Of a stretch of DNA of 64,000 nt, positions 25,721 to 37,300 are shown piece by piece. Positions within the stretch are counted from its first letter, which is position 1. Each line of letters starts with the position of its first letter. The DNA comes from Phycomyces blakesleeanus NRRL 1555(-) (lineage: Eukaryota > Mucoromycota > Mucoromycetes > Mucorales > Phycomycetaceae), in the NCBI RefSeq assembly GCF_001638985.1, contig NW_017265140.1, forward strand, positions 62,001 to 126,000, in the 5' to 3' direction. The translations under genes were made by a program, and so were the position numbers. The notes beneath the pieces were generated by a model. That model was given only the letters and a program-made list of their open reading frames with translations. It had not been told where the DNA came from and did no database searches.

Positions 25721-26794
25721 GGTCTAATGGTAGAGTTGAGTCCAAAGTTTGAAATCTTGTATATAAAATAACTGGTTTTGTATAGGTGTATGTGTGTAGG
25801 TATGTAGAGAGGTGTATATGTATATATATGTTGTTACCGTTTGAAAATATGCGTCCATACTGTTGACTACAGTTTAACCTACAAAATATAATGAATTGAT
25901 GATAATGACGGTAACAATAAAAAAAAATGAAAAAAGGAACAATAAGAAAAGGGTAAAAGGTCGAAATAAATATATATATATATAAAGCAAAAAAAAACAA
26001 AAAGGGCTTGGCAAGCGAAAAGGGTCCCGGGAGAGGACAGCTTCCGTGACTTTTCCTCCCCCCTCCTCCCCCCATTCCTCCCCCTCATCCCCCCTCCCCC
26101 CTAAACCCATTCCATTCAGTTTGTATAACTTTCTCAAGCACCAGTTGAATGGGCTGGTTTTGTTCTTTTTTGCTATTCTTATTATTATTATTGTTCTTCT
26201 TCTACTCTACAGAGATTGGCCACGTGCTGCTGGAATTTATGGGAAGCATATCTTTTTTTTTTCTTTTGGGTGGAAGAAGAGGAGTTTTTAACTCGAGAAG
26301 ATCCCGTAATTTCAGCCGAATTTTTATAAAGACTTTATAATAAAATCGGCTTGAAAATTATCATCAAGATTTAATTTCACCATTAATTAATAAGCTGTAC
26401 TTGGTTATCATAAATAGCCACCCAGTTTTCATCTATATGTACATATGTACATATGTATGTATGTATGTATGTATGTATCTATATGTATTCATTGGAATTG
26501 AAACGTCTATAGCTTTTTCTCTTACATGCATATATAGAAATATAAATAAATATTAAATGAAATATACATAAATAACTTACATACGTAAATACATACATGC
26601 CCATAGTAGGACATGTGTGTTGATTATATATAGTATATAGTGTAATATATATAAATACTTATTTATATACATGTATATTTCATTTAATATATATTATAAA
26701 TAAACCTTTTTAGTCTTCCTCTTATTTTTACTTTTATATACATATATATACATATACATAGTGTCTATATATACATATATATATATACGTTCTA
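25721..26794. other. Divergent intergenic region with a C/G-skewed tract and a foldback
   Basis: It lies between creC (-) and the hydrolase-phosphatase gene (+), so both promoters should be inside. It holds a strand-biased polypyrimidine tract at 26,048-26,105 (minus strand: repeated runs of 4-6 G), an (ATGT)n microsatellite near 26,453-26,478, and an 18-bp perfect inverted repeat (26,551-26,568 with 26,672-26,689). No supported gene. Confidence 0.6.
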
Positions 26795-27649
26795 ATGACA
26801 TGTACTCTTAGTTACAAAGGACGCACTCTAGAGTGTACCCTTGAAGAGAAGCCTATTATAAATGATAAAAAATACCTCATTCTATTAGTTCATGGACTAT
26901 TTGGTAAAGAAATAATAATAAAAATATTGATAACGATAACGATAAGGATAAAAAAAAGCAACAACAACAACGAAGTACATTTATAGAATTATAAAGAATT
27001 CACTCATTATCAAAATAAAATTGTCAGGCAACAAGGAAGCACTTTACCTACCAGATCTAGCTAAAGAATTGCCTTATTCAAGCGCGCGAATGAGCCTAGG
27101 ACAAGACAATGGAAAACCAGCTATAGACATCATTGTAAGTAAGCGTATTTATATTCTTGTTTATTTACACCATTCTCAGGACACAGTCAGTACCTTGTTT
27201 TTTATTGCAAATCATTATATAAGCAAAGGTTATGAGATTCATGGAATCATTGGCCATTCTACAGGTACACTTTAGTTACTCAAAAAAAAAATTGAAAGAG
27301 AGAGGGAGGAGAGAAACCAAGATAAGTCTTATTGATATGTCATTAATAGGTGGTTTGGCTGCGCTCAAATATGCTACAACATGCGAAAGACCATTAGCCC
27401 ATGTCATTAACATCAGCACTCCATACTCATTGAATGACATAAATGTTGATCATACACTTGAAGCCTTGTATAACTCCATGGCAAGTAAGGAGTACAAGCT
27501 TTATTTTTGCGATACTTATTCCATCAATAGGCAGGATCCTCTGAAAGTCAAGAACGAGAAAAGATACTCGGGTATATTACAGACAAAGAAAAAGAGCAAT
27601 TCAAATCATGGAGCAATTCACACCGTAAGCAACACACACATACACACAA

Positions 27650-27680
<31 letters not shown>

Positions 27681-29328
27681 CATATGAGTATTAGTGAGCT
27701 TATAAGCATCAAATGGAAACATCAAACCGACAAAATATTCGCTTTAATATTTATTACACTTTTATTAAAGTTACTCGAATGCCTTTAACTACGTGTGTAT
27801 TGACATGTCACGGACTCAACGATACAGTAAGCCTTTATAACAAATGATAATAATATTGCATTTAACAATGACAAACTAAAAAAAAAACTAAACTAAACTA
27901 AAATCAATAGATCGTTTCACCAACTAATGCTGCTCAATTTGCCAACACAATCAACAATCACGACCTTCAACTGATCCCTAATGCAGACCACAATTACTCA
28001 GATCATAAAGACATTCTTATCAAAACAATAATCAACCACATCGAAAAACATCGAATAGATGCCTATGCAAAGGCTATGTCTATGGGACAACATGTAGGTC
28101 TCACTATTCCACGTTGGATCGATGTCGAAGGTGTCAAGAATTTCCGCGATATTGGCGGTTGGGCCTTACGTGATGGCAGTGGATACATTCGAGAAAGGAT
28201 TGTGTTTAGATGTGGGAAGTATGTACTATTAATTCTGGTTGAGCAAAAAAAAGAATTATCTGACAATCTGTCTATTACCCTTTTCTTTTCTTTCGGTTAA
28301 AGTCTTGTGGGTATTAAACCCAGTGGGATCAAAACATTGCAACAGTTGAATGTCATTGCTGCATTTGATTTCAGATCAGATCCAGAAGTTGAACGTCAAG
28401 GAGTAATGCCGTAAGTAAAAAAAAATCCCTTGGGTTGGAGTTTATGGTGGGCTTGATTTTAATTGTGCAATGATAGTGAAATACCTGGATTAACCCGTGT
28501 GCCCTCGGCCATGTTTACTAAGGATGATTATTCACCTGCTGCCTTGTCAGTACGGTGGAAAGGATATTTTGAAGGTCCCACTGGATTCCCAAAAGGTATA
28601 TATATATTTTTAAAAAAAAGGATGTGGGCAATAACTTGTTAATAAATTTGTTATACTGTAGTATATCGAATAATCCTTGAAAAGGCTGGTCCAAAATATC
28701 GATCAATTTTTCTTCATCTTCTTGAACATCACTCCACACAATCTACAAAATCAATCATTGTTCATTGTACGGCTGGAAAGGACCGCACTGGCCTCTTTGT
28801 GATGCTGTTGTTTGGATTGTGTGGAGTGGATGAAGAAGTGATTGCAAATGAATACGCACTCACAAATCTGGGCTACTGGGGTGAGTAATTGTGAACGAAT
28901 CGACAAGAAAACAAGCAAGCAAACAAACAAACAAGCAAACAATATTCGGGGCATTGTGTGTTTATGTTTTATTTGATTGATCAATAATGAATTTTACTAT
29001 TTATTATTTATTAAAGAACCCGAACATGAACTGGAAGCCAAGGCAAGGTCACTTGGTGCTACTCTTGACAACGTGCGCATGGTGATGTCTGCACCGTACG
29101 TAACTAATTCAAAATCAAAACCAAGTTCTTTAATCTAATAAAATTTTCTTTAGATATCTTGCTATGAAGCAGACAATTGAACTGGTCAAGGAAGTATATG
29201 GGTCAATTGAGGGCTATATTCGCAAAGAGTGTGGTTTGACAGACGAACAAATCAAGGAAATCCGTAAATTAATGGTAGTTCCCATTCGTTTTGAAGAGCG
29301 GCAATTGTTCCGTCCTTTGCCTTACTAG
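26795..29328 (+). CDS. Alpha/beta-hydrolase fused to tyrosine phosphatase
   Basis: The N-terminal half is an alpha/beta-hydrolase: ILLVHGLFG (oxyanion region), GIIGHSTGG with nucleophile Ser across an intron, a catalytic-Asp candidate in CHGLNDTIVSPTNA, and a His candidate in PNADHNYSDHKD. The C-terminal half is a Y_phosphatase3-type protein phosphatase: VKNFRDIGGWA, then FDFRSDPEVERQG, and the Cys-X5-Arg loop VHCTAGKDRTG. Exons: 26795-26905, 27029-27133, about 27180-27265, 27350-27480, 27531-27624, an exon ending about 27825, 27911-28218, then further short exons to the TAG at 29326. The intron 27481-27530 begins GC. The acceptor after 27,624 is uncertain (two in-frame choices, near 27,700 and 27,770). 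Only one Met-initiated start is seen, and the reading runs across both halves without an internal stop, so I read one fused protein rather than two genes; transcript data could change that. Substrates are unknown. Confidence 0.75.
27481..27530 (+). other. GC-AG intron, 50 bp
   Basis: The donor is ATG|GCAAGT and the acceptor AATAG. Removing it changes the following frame to SSESQEREKILGYITDKEKEQF, which looks like ordinary protein. Reading through gives a Lys/Asn-rich tail of poor quality. Confidence 0.6.
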
Positions 29329-29838
29329 AAGAAGATGGTGATTATGGGGAAGAATACGTATATAAAATAACACTAATAATAATGTTGATATTAACAATAA
29401 TAATAATAAAAACCCCCCTCTCTTTCTTTCGTTTTCTTTCTTTTTTGTTGGGATCAGAATCGGAGAATAATAATAGTAATAAAAAAAAATGCAGCGTATC
29501 CATAGCATCAAAAAAATGCAGTTGTAATAAGATCTTGTTGCATAGGAGACTCCATCTTTGACTGGTTTGACTTGATATAGAAAAAAAAAGAAAAAAAAAT
29601 AACCAATAAACTTCAATGAAGCCACATTTGTAGAATTGGGAAAGAGGTTAAACAGCTCCCCCCGAGCCTCTTCCTATCCACTTCTTTCTTGTAAGCCCAA
29701 AGAATGTGAACAATAGAAACAATAGCAAAGAAACACAAAAAATAATAATAAAAATAATTAAAAAAAAATAATGTTCCGTTCATAGCTATATTTCGTTCGC
29801 CTATTTTCTTTCTTTTATTCATCTTTCCAACACTTCAG
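29329..29838. other. Intergenic, 510 bp
   Basis: It holds the 3' end of the hydrolase-phosphatase gene and the promoter of the F-box gene. A pyrimidine-rich CTTTCTTTC tract lies near 29,420-29,445 and A/T-runs elsewhere. No gene seen. Confidence 0.4.
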
Positions 29839-31245
29839 ATGCGTTATAGATACAGCTCCACTGAAGAAACTTCGAGCCCTCACCTTGTCGTCTGCTTGCC
29901 AGAGATAGTCAGTCTGATTCTTGGCCATCTACAGCCTTCAGAGCTCAACAAGACCACATACAGTGTTCTCTACCCTTCCTTGTTCGTAAATAAGCTCTGG
30001 CACGACTGCGCTTCCAGGGTCCTGTGGCGCGAACTCACTTTTGAAGACAGTCCGACCGAATATGATGCTTTTCTCAAGCTAACCTCTGTCTTGGCCAATA
30101 ATCCGATCCCCTTGTCTATGTCCCTGTCGGCTGCACCGACATTGATAGTTGCCAATCCGTCACAATGCTTGGTAACAAATATTCCCGGGCAGAACCAGCA
30201 ACAAGACCAACAGCTGAATACCACCAAACCAGCTCTTTCCAGCCTCTTTAGATCTATGTCCGCATCAGTGCCCAAAAATACCCGGTTACTAAGATCTGAA
30301 AGTAGAATCCCCAAACTAAAGCAGCTTGATACAACTACAATAAAATCATCATCTTCAGCAATCGTCTTATCAAAGGAAAGCCACAATATCAACCGAGCGC
30401 ATCTGGAGCTATATCGTCGCAGTATCAGATCTCTAACATTGCGTAAGATCAAGGATAAGCATATCAATGAACCTCTTCAACAATGGAGTCAAAATACCAG
30501 TCAGCTTAGACGACTTGATTTTTATATCTGCGATTATGTTACCAATGATTCTCTTTATCCTTTTATTGCCCACAAACATCTTACCCATTTATCCCTGGCT
30601 GGTTGTCACCGTATAACCGATAAAGCTATTTCACAGGCTGCAAAGTATTGTCCCCAATTAGAACATCTTGATCTCCGGGCCTGTGGTCAGGTCTCGGATA
30701 GCTCTATTGCCGTAGTAGCCTGGTACTGTCGTGGTCTTAAACATCTCAACGTCGGGCGTGTCAGAGACCGAGAAAAGATCACAATCAAGTCTATCGGTGA
30801 AATTGCCAAATACACACAGGTGTCGGTTCTGGGACTGGCAGGCTGTGATATTGCCGACGACTGTATGATAAAGCTGGCTCACCATCGTAAAGGTGGGCTC
30901 GAGCGTGTCTCTGTTAACAACTGTCATAGAATTACCAACAAAACTGTCCGTACATATGTACAATATTGCCCCAATTTATCTGTTTTTGAGATGAAGGAGT
31001 GCCATTGGGTTGACGACTGGGCTTCTGTAGCTGCCCTTGTCGAGCGCAAGGTGCTTTTGACTCTCTGTGATCAACAAAACCGAGCCTGTACAGATTGGGC
31101 CCGTAGAAGGGTACGTCTGTGTTAAATGATCGGATTATTTCTGAACTATTTGCTAATTCATTTCCTCTCCTTCTTCTTATCTCGACTATATATATATATA
31201 TATATATAGGGCAAAGTGCTAGATGTTAGAGCACCAGCAAAATAA
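29839..31245 (+). CDS. F-box/leucine-rich-repeat protein
   Basis: A large exon (29839-31110) plus a short last exon (31210-31245) gives 435 residues ending RAPAK. Without splicing the frame would stop at 31,125, but GTACGT at 31,111 and a TATATAG acceptor at 31,209 join in phase. Residues 18-70 form an F-box-like segment (LPEIVSLILGHLQPSELNKTTY...SLFVNKLWHDCASRVLWREL). After a Ser/Gln linker come at least seven Cys-containing LRRs (LTHLSLAGCHRITDKAISQAAKYCPQLEHLDL-RACGQVSDSSI, GLERVSVNNCHRITNKTV). This is the Grr1/AMN1 type of substrate receptor for SCF ubiquitin ligases. The substrate is unknown. The gene converges on the beta6 proteasome subunit, 214 bp away. Confidence 0.85.
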
Positions 31246-31459
31246 ATCCAAATGCTGGACACCGCACGCCTTAAACTACCGACTTCAAATCCAAAAAAAA
31301 ATTAAAATTAAAATCAATATATATAGTAATAATAAAAATAATAAAAAAGATCGTAAAGTTTAATATGTTTGGTTGTATTTGGTTGGTTGAGTGTGTTGGA
31401 ACGGGTTGATTGCATTTGGTTGATATCTTTATTGAGGGAGAAAGTACGAAGGATGTTTA

Positions 31460-31782
31460 TTAATCCTTCTTGAGAGGATAGGTCAGAACCTCAACATCCT
31501 GTCCCTTGCGAATAACAAAGATCTGAAGGTTGTCACCAGTGTAGATATCACGCTCAGTGGCAGATGTAAAGGCATCCTTAACAATTCCAATAACGGTAGG
31601 AAGATCCAATGGTGTTTTATCTGCGTTTTGCTGATTTTTGCGCCCGATTTGGTTATCCAAGAAAGGCTGGATTAATGCCGAAGCGGAACCACTAGCGCGA
31701 CATGTCTCACGCTCATAAGATCCAATACCATCATAACAGTACACAGCGCCCTTGCCTATCCTTATTATGTCAGAACAATCAT

Positions 31783-31814
<32 letters not shown>

Positions 31815-32503
31815 AAAGAAACCCCTGTTGCCTAATTGATATTTCCATTTTTTTACCTTCATCATCTACACCTCCCAAAACGCAGAAACTGTAATAAGGG
31901 AAGAAACGCTTCTGGTAGAGAGTAATTGAAAGCATCTGTGCCAATGCAGTACAGGACATGTCCTTGTCATGCGAAAATTTGTACCACTAGTGTTCTCCAT
32001 GTCTATCAGTTTCCCAGACGTTCTTTTTCTCATATATATTGCACAAATGCATCCTCTACGTTTTCTTAACAAATCTTCACCTTAAGGCGCTGGTCAAGAA
32101 CTTTCTTTAATGTCAGACCATCAGCATGGAAACCATTCATGGCAATCACCGAGGTTTCTGATAGCTTGTAGGACTTTGGTGAGAATCGTGAATTGATGCT
32201 GTAGCCAGTGCTTTGGCGAGTATCAGAAGCTACAACACAAAAGTCTTCGCCAGCAATAGCCAAACTCGTTCTTTATCGTTGACATTTGTAATAATAATAG
32301 TTAAAAAAAAAAGAAGAAAGTATTGGCTTGGCTTGTCAGTAATGTTACTTTGAATTTATTTATTGCAGGAAAAAAAATGTATGTTTTAATTTCTTTTCTT
32401 TTTTTTTAATATATATATCTTACCCGCCATTATCATCATAAGGCTCAAAACGATGCTCCATAGGGGCGGATGTGCATTCAAGAGGATTTGACACAGAGTA
32501 CAT
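31460..32503 (-). CDS. PRE7: 20S proteasome subunit beta6
   Basis: Four exons (32503-32424, 32270-32081, 31986-31857, 31755-31460) sum to 696 bases, 231 residues. Beta6 is a non-catalytic beta-ring subunit. Key marks: [18 protein letters not shown] at the N-terminal strand, [21 protein letters not shown], the helix [52 protein letters not shown], and the tail [17 protein letters not shown]. The residue at the usual cleavage site (GTSLAIAG) keeps Gly-Thr, yet this family is not proteolytically active. Long CT runs lie in the last intron. It shares a promoter with beta5, which diverges from it. Confidence 0.95.
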
Positions 32504-32766
32504 GTTTTAAAATAAAACGATGAAGTTCAACAATGTGGAAAAGAAGAAAAGGTATAGAAGGTCTTCCTATACTTTTATACAAAGAGAGAGGACACGCATG
32601 CGAACGTGTCTGAGCGGATTTGTGAGTGACGTCAATGCTGACTACGCGTCGGCCTCGTCATCCCGCTTTGGTTTTTATAAAGCAATAAGCCCAAAGTGTG
32701 AACATCTTTGGCTGTCTTTTTTTTTCTTGTTATCACATACCCCCCTCGAATCAATTAGCAGCAACC
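32504..32766. promoter_or_regulatory. Divergent proteasome promoter with TGACGTCA site
   Basis: These 263 bp separate the start codons of the beta6 and beta5 genes. A perfect eight-base palindrome TGACGTCA sits at 32,627-32,634, close to the middle. Just upstream is an inverted repeat GACACG ... CGTGTC around GCATGC (about 32,591-32,610). TTTTTATAAAG near 32,672 could be a TATA element for beta5. I do not see the yeast Rpn4 box (GGTGGCAAA) in either orientation. Confidence 0.7.
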
Positions 32767-34191
32767 ATGAACCGATTCGTCAATAAATTTGCATCGTCAC
32801 CTCTTCAGCTGCCCCGCGAGGTATCGCCTATCAACATGTGCGGTCAATGGGATGCCGCACAACAGATGGCTTTCCCCTCCTTTGACATTCCCGACGTGCA
32901 CAACGTACGTGTTTTTGCTTGAAAGAACGAGAAAGAAAAGAAATTGGAAAGAGAGGAATATCTCTCTCTCTGGTAGATAATATAGCTTGATTTTGTTGTA
33001 AGCTTACATATACCTATGTACCTGTGTATAAATAGCCTGTTGATTTCCTCAGAGGTGTAACAGACGAGTCTTCGCCTGAATACAAGATCAAGATTCAGCA
33101 CGGCACAACCACCCTTGCTTTCCAATTCAATGGTGGTGTTGTCGTTGCTGTGGATTCAAGAGCTACTATGGGAAACTACATTGGTAGGAAATTACTGCTT
33201 ATAGATAAATATCGAGGGATCGATTGATTGGGTGTGGAAATTGTGTAAGTTACAAACATGCTAAAAGAAAATGATGTGTGCTATAGCATCACAAACCGTG
33301 AAGAAGGTCATTGAGATCAATCCTTATCTTCTCGGTACCTTGGCTGGTGGTGCTGCCGATTGTCAGTACTGGGAGCGTGAGTTGGGCAAGCGCTGTAGAT
33401 TGTATGAATTGAGAAACAAGGAACGCATCTCGGTTGCCGCTGCTTCAAAGATGCTGGCAAACATGGTCTATGCTTACAAGGGAATGGGTCTTTCTATGGT
33501 GTGTTACAGTCAGACTTGAGATGACATAACGATAGAAACCATACAAGAATATTTGGTGCTAACCAACAAACAATTCAATGTAATTATACAGGGTACTATG
33601 GTTACTGGATGGGACAACTCTGTAAGTTTAGGGACATGATTGAAAGACATTCTTTTTAGAAAGAGAGAAAAAGAGGAAATACGTGTTTGATTTTTGCCTA
33701 TTGTGATGGGATATAAGGTTAGCTTGCTAATTAACTTTCCATGTTGTTTTTATCAGGGACCCAATATCTTCTACGTTGATTCCGATGGCACACGTCTCAA
33801 GGGTGATATATTCTCGGTTGGTTCTGGATCCACATTTGCCTATGGTGTTCTTGATAGTGGTTATGATTATGACCTTTCAGTATCTGATGCTATTGAGCTT
33901 GGTAAGAGATCCATCTATCATGCTACTCATCGTGATGCCATGTCTGGTGGTTCAGTCAACTGTAAGTATTTTAAAGAAGTATAAATAACGGTGTAGTGGG
34001 GGAGGACCGAGGTAGTAGGAAGGTTTTTGTTTTGTTTTTGGGATTAAAAAATTGGATATTGGACATTATTCTTACGGGTATGAATTTTAGTGTACCATGT
34101 TACCAAGGAAGGCTGGGTCTATCATGGAAACCACGATGTTGGCGAGCTCCACTGGGATTACCAAGATGAAGTTGCAAAAGGAGGACAGTAA
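32767..34191 (+). CDS. PRE2: 20S proteasome subunit beta5 (chymotrypsin-like)
   Basis: Six exons: 32767-32904, 33036-33183, 33287-33498, a roughly 30-base microexon near 33,592-33,621, 33757-33961 and 34091-34191. Beta5 provides the chymotrypsin-like activity. The propeptide ([15 protein letters not shown]...[23 protein letters not shown]) precedes [10 protein letters not shown], where the first Thr after Gly becomes the catalytic nucleophile. Also seen: [21 protein letters not shown] (the Asp and Lys of the active site), [35 protein letters not shown], and [15 protein letters not shown]. The exon-2 acceptor was chosen at 33,035 because the CAG nearer the exon shifts the frame. It is divergent from beta6 and convergent with ECM29. 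Confidence 0.95.
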
Positions 34192-34330
34192 AATATCACA
34201 CTCATACGTAAATAATAATAAAAAGGCAAATAAAAGAGAGAGAGAGAGAAGGATCACTTCATTTATCTCAGCTATGATGTTTATTTTGCGTTGAAATATG
34301 TGGGGTCAAAGTAAGAGTGAATAGTGTTGT

Positions 34331-37300
34331 CTATTGTAATTTATGCATCAGGTCTTGGATACGTTGCTGTATCAGGGCAACTGGCTCCTTTTGGAGATAT
34401 GCGGTCAACTTTTGTTGCAGATTTGTTTTAAGATCATTTTGAACTAAATACCAAAAAAATTGTATGTCATCATAATTAGTATTTCTTTTGTTTTATATCA
34501 ATTTCTTATTTTACTGAAAACCTTAAAGCCAATTATTACCTTTATTTGTGGCAATACTGCTTTCTAGTACATCAACAGCTGCTGCTCTGATAGCAGAGTA
34601 CTTGAGATTTCCCAAGTAAACACAACCAGTGTTTAAAACCATTTGAAGTACAGGAGTTGTGAGATAAGCGGCCCCTGCTTGATCTACGAAAAGTTTAAGG
34701 CTCTCGAGAATAGCAATTTGGACATTCCACACATTTCCTTCTAAGCTTTCTGTTAATGTCTTTGCTAAATCTTCGGTCTGAGCAGCTATTTTCACAAAGA
34801 AGAAGAAATATATAAGAGATGAAGTTATTAGTATCATTAAAATATGCAAAAAATCTCGTGAGACACAAAATTGTAGGAGTTTTTTTTTGTTTTTTTTTTT
34901 GGGTTTACCTTGTGTGGGGAAGACTTGTGGGCGATAAGCTGCAACTATGGCTCTAAAAGCGTTTGCCTTGATGGCTAATAAAAGAGGTTTGGATTCGGTA
35001 TCTTCATCTTCTTCCATTATTGCGGTTTCATCCATTTGACAAAGGTCTGTCAGGAATCCCTGGACTTGGTCAAGTGCGTCCACCTTTTCTCCGAAAGTAT
35101 CCAAAAATGTTTTTAATGATAGCAATGCGTTGCGCTGGTACACACGGTTGTTTCGCTTTGCCTCGCGTGCCAAAATCTATAAAAATTAAATTTCGGTTCA
35201 ATATATATATTGCTTTTTTCTATTATTACTATTGTAACTGTTGATGCGTAAAATGGTATACCTTCACAACACCCGCCAAATTAGGCTCTTGTGTCTCAAA
35301 ATATTCCGGGGTAGATATGCACAATTGTACAAATGCTTCAAGGACATTCTCTTTACCAGCCCAAGATCTGGTGGCCAAGGTTGATACCATGATGGGCATA
35401 AGCTTTGAAGCATGTTTAGATACACCGTTTCCACCGGATTTGCAAAGGTCTGCAATGGTGAGAGCAGAAGTTTGCTTGACCTTCCAAGAAGAAGAAGACA
35501 AGAACGGCTGAACAAAGGTAATGATTTCATCAGTGTACAAGGTCACCATACTACGGGTACCTAATTATTATCCAAAAAAAATTAATAATTAATAACAATA
35601 TTATCAGGAAGACAGGCAGACTCCCTACAAGTTATAATATATTTACCAGATGTAAGATTCTCCCAGGCGTCCTTCCATAGTGCTTTGAGGTTCTTGTCAG
35701 GGTCGTGTTCTCCGTAGTAGATTAGAGGTACAATCTCAGTAGCTACGGCGTTCATGCGATCTGTAGCAAAGCGGGTCATCTCCACAATGGTCACCGCACT
35801 GGCAGCATGAGCATTCTCATCTAATAATTAGCAGCAAAATAAAGTTAGCAATTTGAACATGGTTCAAACTAACTTTAACTCTATTTTATATATACTTGCC
35901 TTCGTCTTCAAGATAAAGTTTTTTCAAGTGTTTGATAAGCGACACAAGCTTATCGAAGCTTGCCAATTGACACACATATCCGGTTGCAGTGGCGAACGAC
36001 TTGCGAACGGCTGGATTCTTGGTACGAATAGCACCGCTTAAAGCCTTGAGAAAGGTGTCTGCAAAAGGCTGAAATACTGCCCTACGGTTCATACATAAAG
36101 TTACAATAAAACGAGCACAGCCAGCCTTTGTGGGGAGTCCGGTGCCCTTTTTGATGATATGAATAATTCGAGGAGACAAGGCTTCCATCACCTCTTCATC
36201 GATTTGACCCACGCAATGTTCAATTCCTTCCATCATAGGTGAATTCTTTGCACCGCTAAGACGAGCATTGTCAAGCTGTTCCTGAGAGATATTGTACTTT
36301 TCGGTGTGGAAACTCAGGTAATTGAGCGTCTGCGGCTCGAGGGAAGATAGTGACTGCAAGAGGGTATCAATGATTTCTGGAATATATCCCTTGAGCAAGG
36401 CGGCACCAGTCTTACAAAGCTTCAAAACTGCGTCCAAGCTAAACTTTTGGACATCTTCGGCGTCTGAGACAATGCCTTTTTCAAGTAAGAATGGCATCAC
36501 AATTTCAACGACCTTGGCACCATCAGACACAGACACTACATTAGGGTCGCAGTAATGCACCGTGAGACGAGTCAATGATTTGCAGGTTTGAGTGGCTGCC
36601 TGACGTACAGAGCCCTTGATATCGTCTAAGGCACGGAATGACATACGCCAAAGAGGTTCTAAGTAAGGCTGGATCTGAGCCAACTGCCTGCCTTGAACGA
36701 TATCGGTCACAGCTGCGCATGATGCTTCTCGTACACGCCATTGTCTATTTCCAAGACCTTCCAACAGGTCATCCATAATTTCATTAAAGTGAACATCAAC
36801 TGTCTTTTGGTTGTCTTTAACCAAGGAGTTCCAAATGGCCTTCATACTCTGGTTGACTCCAGGGTTGGGATCAAATTGATAACGGTACAGCTTGGGAATT
36901 AAACGAGCAAGATAAGGTTCCATTTCTTTCTCAGCCATAGCGATCAGATTTTGGAAACCAAAAGCAGCTCCACGGCGTGAAGTCCACATAGCGTTGTGGT
37001 TGGCAAGATTCATGAACTTATAGATCAGATCTGGTTGGTTTAACTCCGATGCAAGTGAACAAAGTTCCTTGTAGGTGGTGATTGAGCTACCCTCTGGAGT
37101 TGTTCCAAGTGCGCCTTCTTCGAACAAGACAGTGTTATCTGTGACGGATTGTGCTTGGATTGTACGTCCTTCGGTAAATGTACCCACAAGAGAGTAAAGC
37201 ATGTCTTCTTTGATTTTTGCATCACCATACTCGTACACAAGGCCTAATCCCTTGGATGCAACTTCTTGAGTAAAGTCTATTATATGAAACACAAAACAAT

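Noticed and set aside
29970..30467. Long minus-strand frame inside the F-box gene
   Set aside because: The plus strand encodes an F-box and leucine-rich repeats in one long exon; the antisense frame has no domain.
36322..36555. Plus-strand frames over ECM29
   Set aside because: The minus strand is a well-conserved HEAT-repeat protein; these are shadows.
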